Positions 11,073 to 21,745 are shown, numbered from the stretch's first letter. The stretch: 64,000 bases of DNA from Pinus tabuliformis (GCA_031772625.1 CM062813.1:692550420-692614419), one strand, 5' to 3'. Notes: generated by a model from the sequence alone, not told the origin. Program-made: numbers and translations.

Positions 11073-11662
11073 TGTCGAGTCCCAAACCTGCACTTCCCTA
11101 TATACCCTTTCAACCTTCTTTTTCCATTTACTTCATCCACCAAGCTGTCAAATCGTTGCATAATAGTCTAAAAAGAGCTTATGGAATGGTTTCCTAACTA
11201 TGTTTATGACTGTTGTGTGATTTAGATTTTTGTTCAAGCAACTGCGGAAACTTGTCACTTTCTGCAGCCAGCCCAAGTTTTCGCAGCCATTTTGTTAAAG
11301 GCTATGCTACAGGTGTCCAATGGAGAAACCAGCCACATGGGTAAGCTGCACGTGACGTGTACATGGGGTGTGTCCCCTCAGATCAGCCAAATCACTCATA
11401 AACAGTCGTGGTCAACGATGGTCAAAGGAAGGGCCAAATGAGGAGTTTTGCGGTGGCACGGCTCTGTTTTGCCCACGTGAAGGTTTGCGTGGCACGATCC
11501 TTAGTTTTTGGAGGTACTGGCACACCTGGAGAGCAGCCCATGAACTGAACCAAGTAGCCACCACTCCATGAATTCATGACCATCACGCTAGATCTCGGCT
11601 CAAGGAGATTTACGTGTCTCTTGGCAGCATAAATCTAGGAATTAGTTGCAGCACCTTTTTCT

Positions 11663-11670
11663 TATAAATA
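11663..11670 (+). promoter_or_regulatory. element B LTR TATA box
   Basis: TATAAATA in the left LTR, about 590 bases from its start; the same site occurs in the right LTR at 22429-22436. It is the likely start of the element transcript (inference). Confidence 0.55.
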
Positions 11671-12149
11671 ATGCGTTGATATACGCTGAATAGATTAGCT
11701 TTTGTATTGTAATCTTGACTGTTGTCGCCCACTGTACTGCATTTCACTTTGCTTTAAATACATGAGAAGACTGTTTTTCTGAATCTGATTTGTGACTAAG
11801 TGATTGACTGGCCGAGGTTGCAGAGGGCCCCTGTACACCAGAGCTTTGTATAGTTTCTTACTTGCTTTCATTTACTGTTTTTTAAATCATTGCTTGTATA
11901 TATATCGTGCTGTTCTGATGTTCATTTGCTGTCTATATTTCCTTTATGCTTCTTTTCTAACTGTTAGCTGATCAGTGCTTCTTTTACAGGTTTTGTTGTA
12001 GGTAGCCCGGGCAGATTTACATATTTTTTTGATAACTACTAACATGAGATCATCTTGTCCTTCTTGTTGATTTTCATTTCCTGAAGTTTAATTCCAGCAC
12101 TGTCATTTTTCAAATTGTGTTTTACTTATTTGTTTTTCTGCTACTTAGA

Positions 12150-12620
12150 CATCATATTACTCATCTGTTTATGATTTCTTTTCTATAGTCAAGTGACTCT
12201 ATTAGTAAGGAATCAGAATATTACTTATTGTAGTATGATTTAGTTTGTTTTCTTGCAATTTAAATATCATATTGCTCAGCTTGTTCATGATTACTTCCTA
12301 TAGGCAAATTTATTTGAAGGGTAAAGGATCAGAACAGGGGTTGAAGTAGTGTGATTAGTTTCCTTTTATGTAATTTAATTTCCTGCAATTTAAATATCAT
12401 ATTTCTCAGCTTGTTCATGATTACTTCCTATCGGCAGATTGAGTTGAAGGGTAAAGGATCAGAACAAGAGTTGAACTAGTGTGATTAGTTTCCTTTTATG
12501 CAATTTAATTTCCTGCAATTTAGATATCATATTACTCAGCTTGTTTATGATTACTTCCCATAAGGCAGATTGAGTCGAAGGGTAAAGGATCAGAACAGGG
12601 GTTGAAGTAGTGTGATTTAG
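12150..12620 (+). repeat. ~120-130-bp tandem repeats inside the element B LTR
   Basis: Units contain CTCAGCTTGTTCATGATTAC followed by GAAGGGTAAAGGATCAGAAC. Clear copies are at about 12270-12390, 12400-12520 and 12530-12620, with a weaker earlier one near 12150. The right LTR has the same array at about 22910-23385. Confidence 0.8.
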
Positions 12621-13034
12621 TTGCTTTGCTTTCAGTCTTTGAGTTGCTTTAAGTTCAATTTTTACTTTCTTTTTCATACAACAGTAAGGATACTGGGCCA
12701 TTGTCATTAGTTCACTGTTTGATACATTTACTTCCTCTTGAGAATTGATTTCATTACAGTTAGTTTAGAGCTTTCTTTTTGAACACTTTTAAATTTGGAA
12801 AATCACTGTAGAAATCACCATTACCATCCATACTTAACTTTCAATTTTGCCATCACACACTAGGGAATCCATAAAAGATAAATCCAAAAACAAACTAAAA
12901 AAAAACTCAAAAACGACAAAAGACTAAGAAAATGGTTATCTTGTACATATAGTACACTTCACTTCGTCAGTTTACGAATCCCGGATTGACATTTTAATTA
13001 GCAATTTAGAACACACTAAATTGACCAAACATTT

Positions 13035-13052
13035 TGGCGCCGTTGCCAGGGA
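13035..13052 (+). other. element B primer-binding site, tRNA-Asp
   Basis: TGGCGCCGTTGCCAGGGA lies three bases after the LTR and is complementary to the 3' end of plant tRNA-Asp(GUC) with one mismatch. Athila elements are known to use this primer. Confidence 0.85.
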
Positions 13053-13286
13053 AGTGAAACTAGGTAGCCAATTGCTAAAAAATAAAAATAAAAAAAATTC
13101 AAGGAAGGAAAATTGATAACCTCTCAAAGTATGCTCTCGTCTTGCACCTAGAGTGATCTGGAGGATCAGAAAAGAGAAAGTTATTGGTTTAATAGTTTCT
13201 TGAGTATGCTCTCTTCTTGCACCTAGAGTGACCTGGAAGATCAGAAAGAGAATTATTAGCCTGACTTGAAGAAAAATAAAAATGAT

Positions 13287-15197
13287 ATGCATAGAGCAAG
13301 AGATTCTAGGGGAAGGTTTTTAGCTAGAGCCAAGAGTTCGATTTTCACAACTCCATCTACTTCAAGGAATAGACAAGAGACACCTCCATCATCTCCAACC
13401 TACACTCCTAGCCCTAGGATTCTTGGAATTCAAGAGGCAGTAGTTGAGTTAGGAGACTCTTCCACACCATCCATTGAATCTGAATTAGGAAAAGATCCTT
13501 TCTTTCCTTCTACAGGGAGACACATTGTAATTGATGAAGTAGAATCACCTGAGGAAGAAGAGGGAGAAATTCCTCCTCATTCGCCATTAGTAGAGGAACC
13601 AAAGGACTCTGAAATATCTGAGGAAACTACCATGACAGAAGAGGGAGTTAACGGATTTGGTAGAGGTAGAGGGGGAGGAGGAAATAATGGAGGAGGTAGA
13701 GGTAACAATGGAGGAAATAGGGATGGAGATAACTCATTTGGATTTCCTATAGTCGATGAGGATTCTCAAGCAACAATGAAAAATATTTCACCATCTGTCC
13801 TCTCAAACTTTCATGGGTTAAGAAATGAGGATCCTGAAACATTTCTATTTGAATTTGAGGTCGTGTGTCGAACTTATGATTATCTGGAGGACTCTCAAAA
13901 ACTCAAACTGTTTCCTTCAACATTGAAAGGAGCTGCTTTGAAATGGTTCATGGAATTACTCACTCAATCCATTAGGACTTGGAATGATATGAAACAAACA
14001 TTTCTGGATAGATACATGGACTATTGTATGCCTACCAGCCACAAGGATGAAGTATTTAAAATGGTACAAAGAGAAGATGAAAACTTGGAGGATTTACTTG
14101 AAAGATTCCAATACAATCTGAAAAGAGCAAAAATGAGTAACTTAGATGAGGAAACCTTGAAAGCCCTTCTATTAAAAGCCATTAGAGATGAATGGATAGA
14201 TATTTTGAACATGATGGGAAAAGGAGACATATCTCAACTTCCACTCCATGATATAGCAGAGCTGTGTGTCCATCTCTCAAGAGGAAAAACTAAAACTGGA
14301 AAAGGGCCTAGAGATCCTTCTCTCGTCAGAGCAAACAAATCTGCAACTAGATCAATAAGTAGGGCTAAGATTGGCAATATGCTTGATGAATTTAAAACTG
14401 ATATCTTAGGGAGTCTTAGTGAGCAACTAGACACTCTTAAGATCCACAATAAGCAGAAAGCAGAAGCTGAGGCTTTAGCCATCTTTTGCCCAAAATGTAG
14501 AAAGAAACATGCTCTCAGGGAATGTCCCTTGGATGCAAAAGTTGTAGAAACATGTGCGATTTGTTCAGAGAATCATGAGACCAAGGATTGTCCTTCAATT
14601 CCTGGGCTCAAAGCTATCTTCCAAGAAGATCCAAATACAATTGAGTCTCTCTGTTTTGTTGCAAGGAGACCTTGGCAGGGGCAACAAAACCAAAGGTTTA
14701 ATAACTCTATGAACTTTCAAACCCCACCAAATTGGAATCCTTGGCAACAACCTTGGTCCCAACCTCAAAATCCTTTTCAATCATGGGTACAAGGCATGCA
14801 AAATCCTTATGGGAGATTTGCTCAATTTTATCAATATCCTCCTTCTTTTCAAAACCAACAAGCTCCACAACTTCCAAATCAAAATCCACAACTATCATTG
14901 CCATTTCAACAACAACAACCTTCTCAACAGAACCCAAATTCTCAACTCTTGCTTCCATTCCAACAGAAGTCAAATCAACTTCCTTCTCAGCCATTGCCAA
15001 ACCCCAATAATAAAAACCCTCAAAATGCTTACATGGTAGAAGGTCAACAATTTCCTACCTATATGATTGCTCCTCTCAATGATGTACAACTCAGATCTGG
15101 TAGAGTTTTAGATAAACCTTCTATAGATGCCCAAAAGCAAAGCATTTCTAAGGAAGATTCTCTTGAAGCCAATAAAGGTTCTGAAGCATCTATTTAG
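13287..15197 (+). CDS. gag: element B gag polyprotein (636 aa)
   Basis: Starts at ATG 13287 (MHRARDSRGRFLARAKSS); the open frame extends only to a TTG 21 bases upstream. A Pro/Ser/Glu-rich N terminus and a Gly/Asn-rich stretch (GRGRGGGGNNGG) precede the capsid domain (NFHGLRNEDPETFLFEFE, then KGAALKWFMELLTQSIRTW, about residues 170-260). Two zinc knuckles follow (CPKCRKKHALREC, CAICSENHETKDC, about residues 400-440), then a long Pro/Gln/Asn-rich tail. Gag forms the virus-like particle and binds the genomic RNA. The frame is open over its whole length and closes with TAG at 15195. The same frame then continues into protease without another stop, so this TAG is either a mutated CAG or a natural gag-pol boundary. 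Confidence 0.9.
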   Translation: MHRARDSRGRFLARAKSSIFTTPSTSRNRQETPPSSPTYTPSPRILGIQEAVVELGDSSTPSIESELGKDPFFPSTGRHIVIDEVESPEEEEGEIPPHSPLVEEPKDSEISEETTMTEEGVNGFGRGRGGGGNNGGGRGNNGGNRDGDNSFGFPIVDEDSQATMKNISPSVLSNFHGLRNEDPETFLFEFEVVCRTYDYLEDSQKLKLFPSTLKGAALKWFMELLTQSIRTWNDMKQTFLDRYMDYCMPTSHKDEVFKMVQREDENLEDLLERFQYNLKRAKMSNLDEETLKALLLKAIRDEWIDILNMMGKGDISQLPLHDIAELCVHLSRGKTKTGKGPRDPSLVRANKSATRSISRAKIGNMLDEFKTDILGSLSEQLDTLKIHNKQKAEAEALAIFCPKCRKKHALRECPLDAKVVETCAICSENHETKDCPSIPGLKAIFQEDPNTIESLCFVARRPWQGQQNQRFNNSMNFQTPPNWNPWQQPWSQPQNPFQSWVQGMQNPYGRFAQFYQYPPSFQNQQAPQLPNQNPQLSLPFQQQQPSQQNPNSQLLLPFQQKSNQLPSQPLPNPNNKNPQNAYMVEGQQFPTYMIAPLNDVQLRSGRVLDKPSIDAQKQSISKEDSLEANKGSEASI

Positions 15198-17813
15198 AAC
15201 CCAAGCACTCAGAAAGAAAAAGAAAAAGAGCTAACCCCCACAACTCCTATAGTTGAGCAACCTGCATCTTCATCCACACCTCCTTTTCCTGAAAGATTAC
15301 AAATTGACAAAGGGGTGGAAAAACAAATCTTGTTGCCTGAATATGATTTTATAGATGAATTGAAGAATGTCTGTATCAAGATTCCCTTGTTACAAGCCAT
15401 CAGAGAGATTCCTATTCTAGCAAAAACAATAAAGGAGTTGAGTCTTAAAAGACCAGGAAGGAAACCTAGAGATACAAGAAGAATCCACCTGGTAGGAAAA
15501 ATTGCAGATATCATGATGGGAAAAATTACTATGCAGAAGTATGTAGATCCTGGTAGTCCAATTGTCAAAACACATATCAATGGGGTAGAAATTCCAAATA
15601 ATTTGATTGATTTAGGCGCTGCTATCAACATTATGAGTAGACAGACTATGGAACAACTGAAACTTCCTAATCTTCTTTTTACACCTACTTTACTGCAACT
15701 TGCAGATCGATCAATTATCAAACCAGATGGTGTATTAGAAGACATTTCGGTCTCCTTAGACTCTTGGGAATATCCAGTAGATTTCATGATTTTAACCCCC
15801 AAGAGTAATTTAGGAGGACACCCTTTTATCTTAGGAAGACCTTGGCTAGCCATAGCCGATGCTTTCATCAGTTGCAGGTCTGGGGATATGTATATTTCTG
15901 ATGGTAATTCGACAAAGAAATTCAATCTGTATCCTCTAGCAAAAGCAATTACAAAAATAGGAGATAATGAGTGGATTGATGATGAGGATACTATACAACC
16001 TGTCTTTACCATTTCTGAAATTAGTGAAGATAGTCAAATTCTAAACACATTAGAAAACTTTGAAACATCTTCAGAATATGACCACACACAATTTCAGTTA
16101 GATTCTGACATTGAGTATCTATCATCTAGAAAAATGTCTCTTTTATCTATGAAAGAGTTTGGTAGTTCCGCCATTGAGATATTTCCAGGTAAAACATTGA
16201 ATATCAACAAAAATTTGGAAAGATCACAACAAGAAGAACTAACCAAAATCTTGCAAAAACATTCTACTGCATTTGCATGGGAATATACTGATATGAAAGG
16301 TATTGACCCTAAGATTTGCATTCATCACATCTACATTGAGGAAAACAGTAGACCAATCAGACAACCTCAGAGAAGGATGAATCCAAACCTTAGGGAGATA
16401 GTGAAAGAAGAGCTCAAAAAACTACTTAATGTAAACTTCATTTATCCAATTTCAGATAGCCGATGGGTTTCTCCTTTGGTTATAGTACCTAAAAAGAATG
16501 GTAAATGGAGGGTATGCATTTATTACAGGGAATTGAACAAAGCAACTTTGAAGGATCACTTTCCTTTACCCTTTATCGATCAGGTATTAGATACTTTAGC
16601 AGGCAAAAAGTATTTTTCATTTTTGGATGGTTTTAGTGGCTATAATCATATTCAGGTAGCACCTGAAGATCAGGACAAGACCACATTTACCTATCCATGG
16701 GGAACTTTTGCTTACCGAGTACTTCCTTTTGGATTATGTAATGCACCCGCAACATTTCAAAGGGCAGTACTAGGAATCTTTTCCGATCTAATCCATGATT
16801 GTGTAGAGGTTTATATGGATGATTTTACAGTTTATGGTAATTCGTTTGAAGAGGCATTGGAAAATTTGGAAAAAGTCCTTATAAGATGTAAAGAAACAAA
16901 CCTATCATTGAGTCATGAAAAATGCTTTATGATGTTTACTGAAGGGATTGTTTTAGGACATCATATTTCAGGGGATGGGATTAAAGTTGATAGATCAAAA
17001 GTTGAAGTCATCTCCAAGTTGCCTATTCCAAATTGTCAAAAAGATGTTAGAAGTTTTCTTGGATTTACTGGATACTATAGAAGATTTATTGAAAACTTCA
17101 CCAAAATAACATCTCCACTCTTCAAATTACTTACAAAAGACTGTGAATTCAAATGGGATCCTGATTGTCAATCTGCATTTGAAACTTTGAAAACAAGAAT
17201 ATCTGAAGCACCCATTTTGAGAGGGCCAAATTGGAAACTTCCTTTCCATATTTCCACAGATGCTTCAGATACAGCTCTAGGAGCTGTGTTGGGACAAAAG
17301 GATTTAGTTCCTTATGCCATTTACTACATCAGTAAAAATTTGACTCCCACAAAGTTAAACTATATTGTGACTGAAAAAGAGTTCTTAGCTGTTGTTCATG
17401 CAATCAATAAGTTTAGACACTATATAACTGGCTATGAAACTTTTGTCCATACTGATCATTCTGCAATTAGATATCTCATGAATAAACCTGTTACTAATGG
17501 CAGAATTACAAGATGGCTCTTACTTTTACAAGAATTCAATATTACTGTGTTGGATAGACCAGGGAAACAAAATACGGTAGCTGATTTCTTGTCTAGAATC
17601 CAAAATACTAATGAAGATTCTCCTGTAGAGGATAAGTTTCCAGGTGAGTATTTATTTGCAATAACTACCAAGACTCCTTGGTATGCAGATATTGCTAACT
17701 ATTTGGTTACAGGAAAGCTACCTCCACATTTACTTCCTAGTGAAAAAAAAGAATTATTCAGGAGAGTTCAAGTTATTCATGGATTTCTAATGAATTGTTT
17801 AAAACAAGGCTAG
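15198..17813 (+). CDS. pol: element B pol part 1: protease, reverse transcriptase, RNase H
   Basis: Same frame as gag, directly after TAG 15195. The aspartic protease shows NNLIDLGAAINIMSR (about 15598-15640; D-L-G-A in place of D-T/S-G is usual for Athila). RT follows from about 16330: SPLVIVPKKNGKWRVCIYYR, FLDGFSGYNHIQVAPEDQDK, LPFGLCNAPATFQ and the catalytic YMDDFTVYG near 16813. RNase H shows HISTDASDTALGAVLGQ (about 17245), the TEKEFLAV glutamate and FVHTDHSAIRYL. These enzymes copy the element RNA into DNA in the particle. The frame ends at TAG 17811 because of a one-base shift close to 17790; the protein continues in the frame of 17795. No catalytic residue is lost in this part. Confidence 0.9.
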   Translation, partial: NPSTQKEKEKELTPTTPIVEQPASSSTPPFPERLQIDKGVEKQILLPEYDFIDELKNVCIKIPLLQAIREIPILAKTIKELSLKRPGRKPRDTRRIHLVGKIADIMMGKITMQKYVDPGSPIVKTHINGVEIPNNLIDLGAAINIMSRQTMEQLKLPNLLFTPTLLQLADRSIIKPDGVLEDISVSLDSWEYPVDFMILTPKSNLGGHPFILGRPWLAIADAFISCRSGDMYISDGNSTKKFNLYPLAKAITKIGDNEWIDDEDTIQPVFTISEISEDSQILNTLENFETSSEYDHTQFQLDSDIEYLSSRKMSLLSMKEFGSSAIEIFPGKTLNINKNLERSQQEELTKILQKHSTAFAWEYTDMKGIDPKICIHHIYIEENSRPIRQPQRRMNPNLREIVKEELKKLLNVNFIYPISDSRWVSPLVIVPKKNGKWRVCIYYRELNKATLKDHFPLPFIDQVLDTLAGKKYFSFLDGFSGYNHIQVAPEDQDKTTFTYPWGTFAYRVLPFGLCNAPATFQRAVLGIFSDLIHDCVEVYMDDFTVYGNSFEEALENLEKVLIRCKETNLSLSHEKCFMMFTEGIVLGHHISGDGIKVDRSKVEVISKLPIPNCQKDVRSFLGFTGYYRRFIENFTKITSPLFKLLTKDCEFKWDPDCQSAFETLKTRISEAPILRGPNWKLPFHISTDASDTALGAVLGQKDLVPYAIYYISKNLTPTKLNYIVTEKEFLAVVHAINKFRHYITGYETFVHTDHSAIRYLMNKPVTNGRITRWLLLLQEFNITVLDRPGKQNTVADFLSRIQNTNEDSPVEDKFPGEYLFAITTKTPWYADIANYLVTGKLPPHLLPSEKKELFRRVQVIHGFLMNCLKQG

Positions 17814-18628
17814 ATTGTGTGATCAGAAGATGTGTTCGGGAAGATGAAATGCCTGACATCCTCAAGGGATGTCATGATAAACCATGCGGTGGACACTTTG
17901 CTGACAAAAGGACGGCCTATAAAATCCTTTCTTTAGGATATTATTGGCCTTCCCTTTTCAAAGATGCAAAACAATATGTCAGAAGGTGTGATAGCTGCCA
18001 AAGAGTTGGGAGACCGACTCTTTCAAATGAAATGCCATTACAACCACAGGTACTCATCGAACCCTTTGAAAAATGGGCTTTAGATTTCATTGGACCTATT
18101 AATCCACCATCTAAACAGAAAAAGTATATATTGGTATGCACTGATTATGTCACCAAATGGGTAGAAGCCAAAGCATTGCCTTTTGCCACTGAAAATTCAG
18201 TTGTTCAATTTCTTTTTGAGGATATTTTTACTCGTTTTGGTGTCCCAAGAGAAATTGTGACAGATCAGAGAAGTCAATTTACATCTAACTTGATGGAGAA
18301 GCTGATGGAAGAATACAAAATCAAGCACAAAAAATCTACTCCTTACCATCCGCAAGCAAATGGCCAAGTGGAGTCTACAAACAAAGTTCTTGAGAGCATC
18401 ATCTCCAAAACTGTTCATCTACACAGAAAAGATTGGGCAGAAAGGCTTCCTGAAGCCTTATGGGCCTACAGAACTACATGGAGGAATACAACAGGACATT
18501 CTCCCTATGAACTTGTTTATGGGAAAGAAGTCCTGCTCCCCATTGAGTTTCAAGTCAAGAATTTCAAGATGGCAGTCCAGTTGGGGATGAATCTATCAGA
18601 AGCCCAAAGCACAAAATGGAGCAGCTGA
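17795..18628 (+). CDS. pol: element B pol part 2: integrase zinc finger and catalytic core
   Basis: Continues pol in a shifted frame. The HHCC finger is visible (GCHDKPCGGHFADKRTAY, then YVRRCDSCQRVG). The catalytic core carries the D,D-35-E triad: WALDFIGPI, VTDQRSQF and QANGQVEST, with 35 residues between the second Asp and the Glu. The usual KKSTPYHPQANG and EALWAYRTT stretches follow. Integrase inserts the cDNA into the genome. The frame breaks again by one base near 18605-18612, where EAQ should lead into KHKMEQLNELDE in the next frame. There is no convincing start codon because this is the continuation of a polyprotein. Confidence 0.88.
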   Translation: MFKTRLDCVIRRCVREDEMPDILKGCHDKPCGGHFADKRTAYKILSLGYYWPSLFKDAKQYVRRCDSCQRVGRPTLSNEMPLQPQVLIEPFEKWALDFIGPINPPSKQKKYILVCTDYVTKWVEAKALPFATENSVVQFLFEDIFTRFGVPREIVTDQRSQFTSNLMEKLMEEYKIKHKKSTPYHPQANGQVESTNKVLESIISKTVHLHRKDWAERLPEALWAYRTTWRNTTGHSPYELVYGKEVLLPIEFQVKNFKMAVQLGMNLSEAQSTKWSS

Positions 18629-19008
18629 ACGAGCTAGATGAGATCAGACAAGAAGCAATTTTAAAGACTGATCTAGTTCAACATCAAAGAGCTAAATGGC
18701 ATGACAGATACATCAAAGTGAGAAAGTTTCAAGAGGGAGATTGGGCATTACTGTTTGATTCCAAGTTCAAAGACTTTAAAGGTAAATTTCAGACCCATTG
18801 GCTTGGGCCATATGAAATTGACAAAGTCTTTAATAATAGAGCAGTAAGAATCAAGACCATTGATGAATTTCAGATTTCTTTTCTTGTGAATGGCCACCGA
18901 TTGAAAATTTATCATAAGCCACTCTCAAAAGAAGAATTTGTCAAGATGTTCCAAGAGAATTCTGCAATAAGGCTGGTGGAGAAGAATCCTTCTTCCCCAC
19001 CAGCCTAG
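18616..19008 (+). CDS. pol: element B pol part 3: integrase C-terminal domain
   Basis: Third frame of pol. It contains the typical DEIRQEAILKTDLVQHQRAK helix, the GDWALLFDSKFKDFKGKFQ module and THWLGPYEIDKVF, the GPY/F DNA-binding fold of Ty3/gypsy integrases, ending with VNGHRLKIYHKPLSKEEF. There is no chromodomain. Stop TAG at 19006. Together the three frames make a pol with only two single-base lesions, so the copy decayed recently. Confidence 0.85.
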   Translation: MEQLNELDEIRQEAILKTDLVQHQRAKWHDRYIKVRKFQEGDWALLFDSKFKDFKGKFQTHWLGPYEIDKVFNNRAVRIKTIDEFQISFLVNGHRLKIYHKPLSKEEFVKMFQENSAIRLVEKNPSSPPA

Positions 19009-20164
19009 CCTTTGATTCTTTCAGTTAAAAAAAAAATAAAAATTGTATAAGCCTGAAGACCAATCATAGATTGACAGTCTTATACATAAAATATAGAGTG
19101 AAAATCAAGGACACTTGACACTCTATATTTTCCAAAAAAAAATCCTCTTTCCATCTTCACTCAACCTCATTCGCCATTCCACTCCATCTCCATCTCATTC
19201 ACATTTTCTCTTCACTTCACTCCGCTTCATTTTCATTCCATTCCACTCATTTCATTCTCATTTCATCAATAAAAGTTCCTTTCAGAACTATTTTCACTCA
19301 GTTAGTTCTTTTCTAACCATATTTGTTCAGCTAAGTGGGTGCTGTCCTAGTTTCCGCAGCTGGAAGCAGTTTCCGCAGCCAGAAACAGTTTCCGCAGCCA
19401 GAAACGATTTCCGCAGCCACCACCACTCTGTTTTTCAAATTCACAGACAAAATGTTAGTACAAAAATCATGAAAATGCAGGTGTAAGTGAGAAAATTCCA
19501 TGAAGACATGGAGCATCTCCAAGACATCAAGAAAGAACAGTTGGTTAAAAACTATGGGCAAGAAATGACAAAGTTTCCAAAGGTATGAGAATTTTTTTTT
19601 TTATCAAATAGCAATTAAAGTCATGATTATGCATAGTTATCAAACCATGAAAAGTTCTACTATGTGCAATGATTCGATATGATAGCTCCATTACTCACTC
19701 CTATCCCACGATCTTACTCCATACACCATGCATTCATTTCTTAACGGTCTCATGATGGGTTTTCGGGTTTAAACTCAAGTTGACTGCACTGTCATTTGCC
19801 ACCTACGCTCATAAGATGCAACCAATCTCTTTACGGCTCTTCTTCACCGTATTTTCCGCAGCTATCTATTAAAACGTGTGATCTCCCGTACGCAGCCGTT
19901 AATTCAAAAAAAAAGATCTCGCCTCCACTACCGGTCACTTACCATTTCATTTAAGACCTTCCTTTCATACACACGCACTTCAGTTTGTAAACCCATTCAC
20001 TACTGTTTATCCTCTATTCCGCCTGAAATCCGAAGCACTCCCGTTACCTGCTATCGATTGCAGCCATTACCTTTTACCATAAACCCTGCAACCGACCTAC
20101 TGTCCTCTGTTAAAATCCTCATACGCAATTGCATCCTCAGTTGGAATTTAAAACAGGGAAAGGA
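19009..20164 (+). other. element B spacer between pol and the extra ORF
   Basis: Non-coding. It holds a pyrimidine-rich stretch (about 19135-19265), a four-copy 19-bp repeat (19351-19421) and, just before the next ORF, an acceptor-like CATCCTCAG at about 20141-20149 that might allow a spliced subgenomic RNA (inference). Confidence 0.5.
19351..19421 (+). repeat. four-copy 19-bp repeat with core TTTCCGCAGCC
   Basis: TTTCCGCAGC starts at 19351, 19370, 19389 and 19408, an exact 19-bp period. The same core occurs in the element's own LTRs (for example near 22026 and 22045, and inverted near 22010). Confidence 0.85.
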
Positions 20165-21745
20165 ATGGGAAAACTACTAAGGGCAGAGCCAGAAGGACCG
20201 AAATATCTAGAAGATTACCCTCAAGCCAAGGATTTACTGAAGAAAGCCAAATGGTTACGGTTCATTCAAAGGTTTAAAGGCTATAACAAAGAAGTAACCA
20301 AGGCTTTTGCACGGTCATTTGATGGTCAGAAAGTGGAGATTGGAGATTTGAAGCTCACAGTGACCGAAACAACGGTAGCAGCTGCTACAGGCTTACCTCA
20401 GGAGGGCGAGAGATGGTTCAAAAATAAAAGTGTGGATGAACAGGCATGGAGAATCATGCTAAGAAACCTAGGTATGGACACCACCGTGTTTACTAAAGGA
20501 ATTCCTGTTCATGCATTAAAGGAAGAATGGGCTAGCCTGCTATTAGTTATCCAAAAATTTGTCACTTGTGAAGGACGCTTCGGTTCGATGTATATGTACC
20601 ATGCTAGACTATTGATGAATTTCTTAGAAAATCAGACTCTTAATTTGCCTTATTTATTGCTCTTGAGTTTGAAGAAGATGAGCATTACAGTCCAAAAACA
20701 CATAGGCAATATAGACCCTCATCTATACCATCATGGACTTATAAAAATCCTTATTGAAGACCACTTAAGGAAAAACAAAGATACATGGGAGCAATTCTTG
20801 ATAAGAAACTACTTCCAAGAGCCATCTGAGGCCTTTGAAAGTAGCACACCGAGGAAACCAAGAAAAAGTAGGAGGAGAGAAAAGAGCACTACAGTCCAAG
20901 ACTCCCCTACTATAGAAACTCAAGAAAACGGTCAAAAAGAAGAAGAAGATAGAGCTAAAGACAAGAAATAGAAGAAAGAAAAAGGCAAAAGGACCATCCA
21001 AGAAGTCTACGCATCCCCTGAGCAATCCATAGAGGAGGACTATCAACCACTGTCAGAAAGATTAGTACATCTTCAGGCTGCTGCTATAGCAAAGAGAAAG
21101 GCAAAAGGAAAACAAAGTATACAAGAAAAGAGTACTAGTCCACCATACTTAAGGAGAAGCACAAGGTTAAGAGGAAAAGGGAGTAAAACGCAAATAAAAC
21201 GGCCCCACTTCATTGACTTGGGTGGAGAGACACCTGAGAAAACTCCAGCTGGCCGTAGTCCACCTCATCCTCAACCAAGCATTGAAATCAGTCCTCCACA
21301 TGATGAAAGCCCTTCTCGGCCAGAGTTAGAGAGCAGTCCTCCTCCTCCACCAAATTTTGAACTCAGTCCAAGAAAGACACCTGAAGTAGACCCCAATCAA
21401 CAGGAAGTATATGACTACTTGGAATCATTAGAAAAATCAGCTGCAAGTCCAAGTACCACTCTGCCACTAGATGCACAAGTTCAGTCCTTAAAACAGGAGG
21501 TATTTGAATTAGAAGTCCTAAACAGGCATTTCAAACAGGAAAATGAAGCACTCAAAGAGCAAAGCAAGGTAGATAAAATTATTCATGATAACACTATGCT
21601 CCATTTAGGATTATGGCAAAAGAAAGACAAGAAGCTGAAGAAAAAGTGCAAAAAGTTGAGCAGAGCATTGATTAATCTCAAGTTCAGATGTCTAATAAGG
21701 AAACCAAGAATGGTGGTAGCACCAAGAAGAAGAAAAGAGGGCTAG
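20165..21745 (+). pseudogene. element B extra ORF after integrase (about 526 codons, one internal TAG)
   Basis: One frame from ATG 20165 (MGKLLRAEPEGPKYL) to TAG 21743, broken only by TAG at 20969, where CAG would read Lys-Lys-Gln-Lys. The N-terminal ~240 residues form an ordered domain with FARSFDGQKVEIGDLKL, TVAAATGLPQEGERWF and FVTCEGRFGSMYMYHARLL. Similar stretches recur in plant transposon-derived proteins, but I cannot name the fold. The second half is basic, then Pro/Ser-rich (SSPPPPPNFELSP), then a predicted coiled coil (VQSLKQEVFELEVLNRHF). No signal peptide or membrane segment is obvious, so it does not look like a classical envelope protein although Athila elements carry an env-like ORF here. 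Function unknown. Confidence 0.7.

Larger units (their letters stand above)
11073..13031 (+). repeat. element B left LTR (1,959 bp)
   Basis: Begins TGTCGAGTCCC and ends GACCAAACA, matching 21839-23798 throughout. It contains a TATA box at 11663 and a ~130-bp tandem repeat array near 12150-12620. Confidence 0.95.

Noticed and set aside
13035-13052. tRNA gene
   Set aside because: Only the 18-base complement of the tRNA-Asp 3' end is present; it is a primer-binding site.
14707-15039. Ser/Thr-rich and Val/Glu-rich frames on both strands
   Set aside because: Shadows of the Gln/Asn/Pro-rich tail of element B gag, whose repetitive composition opens other frames.
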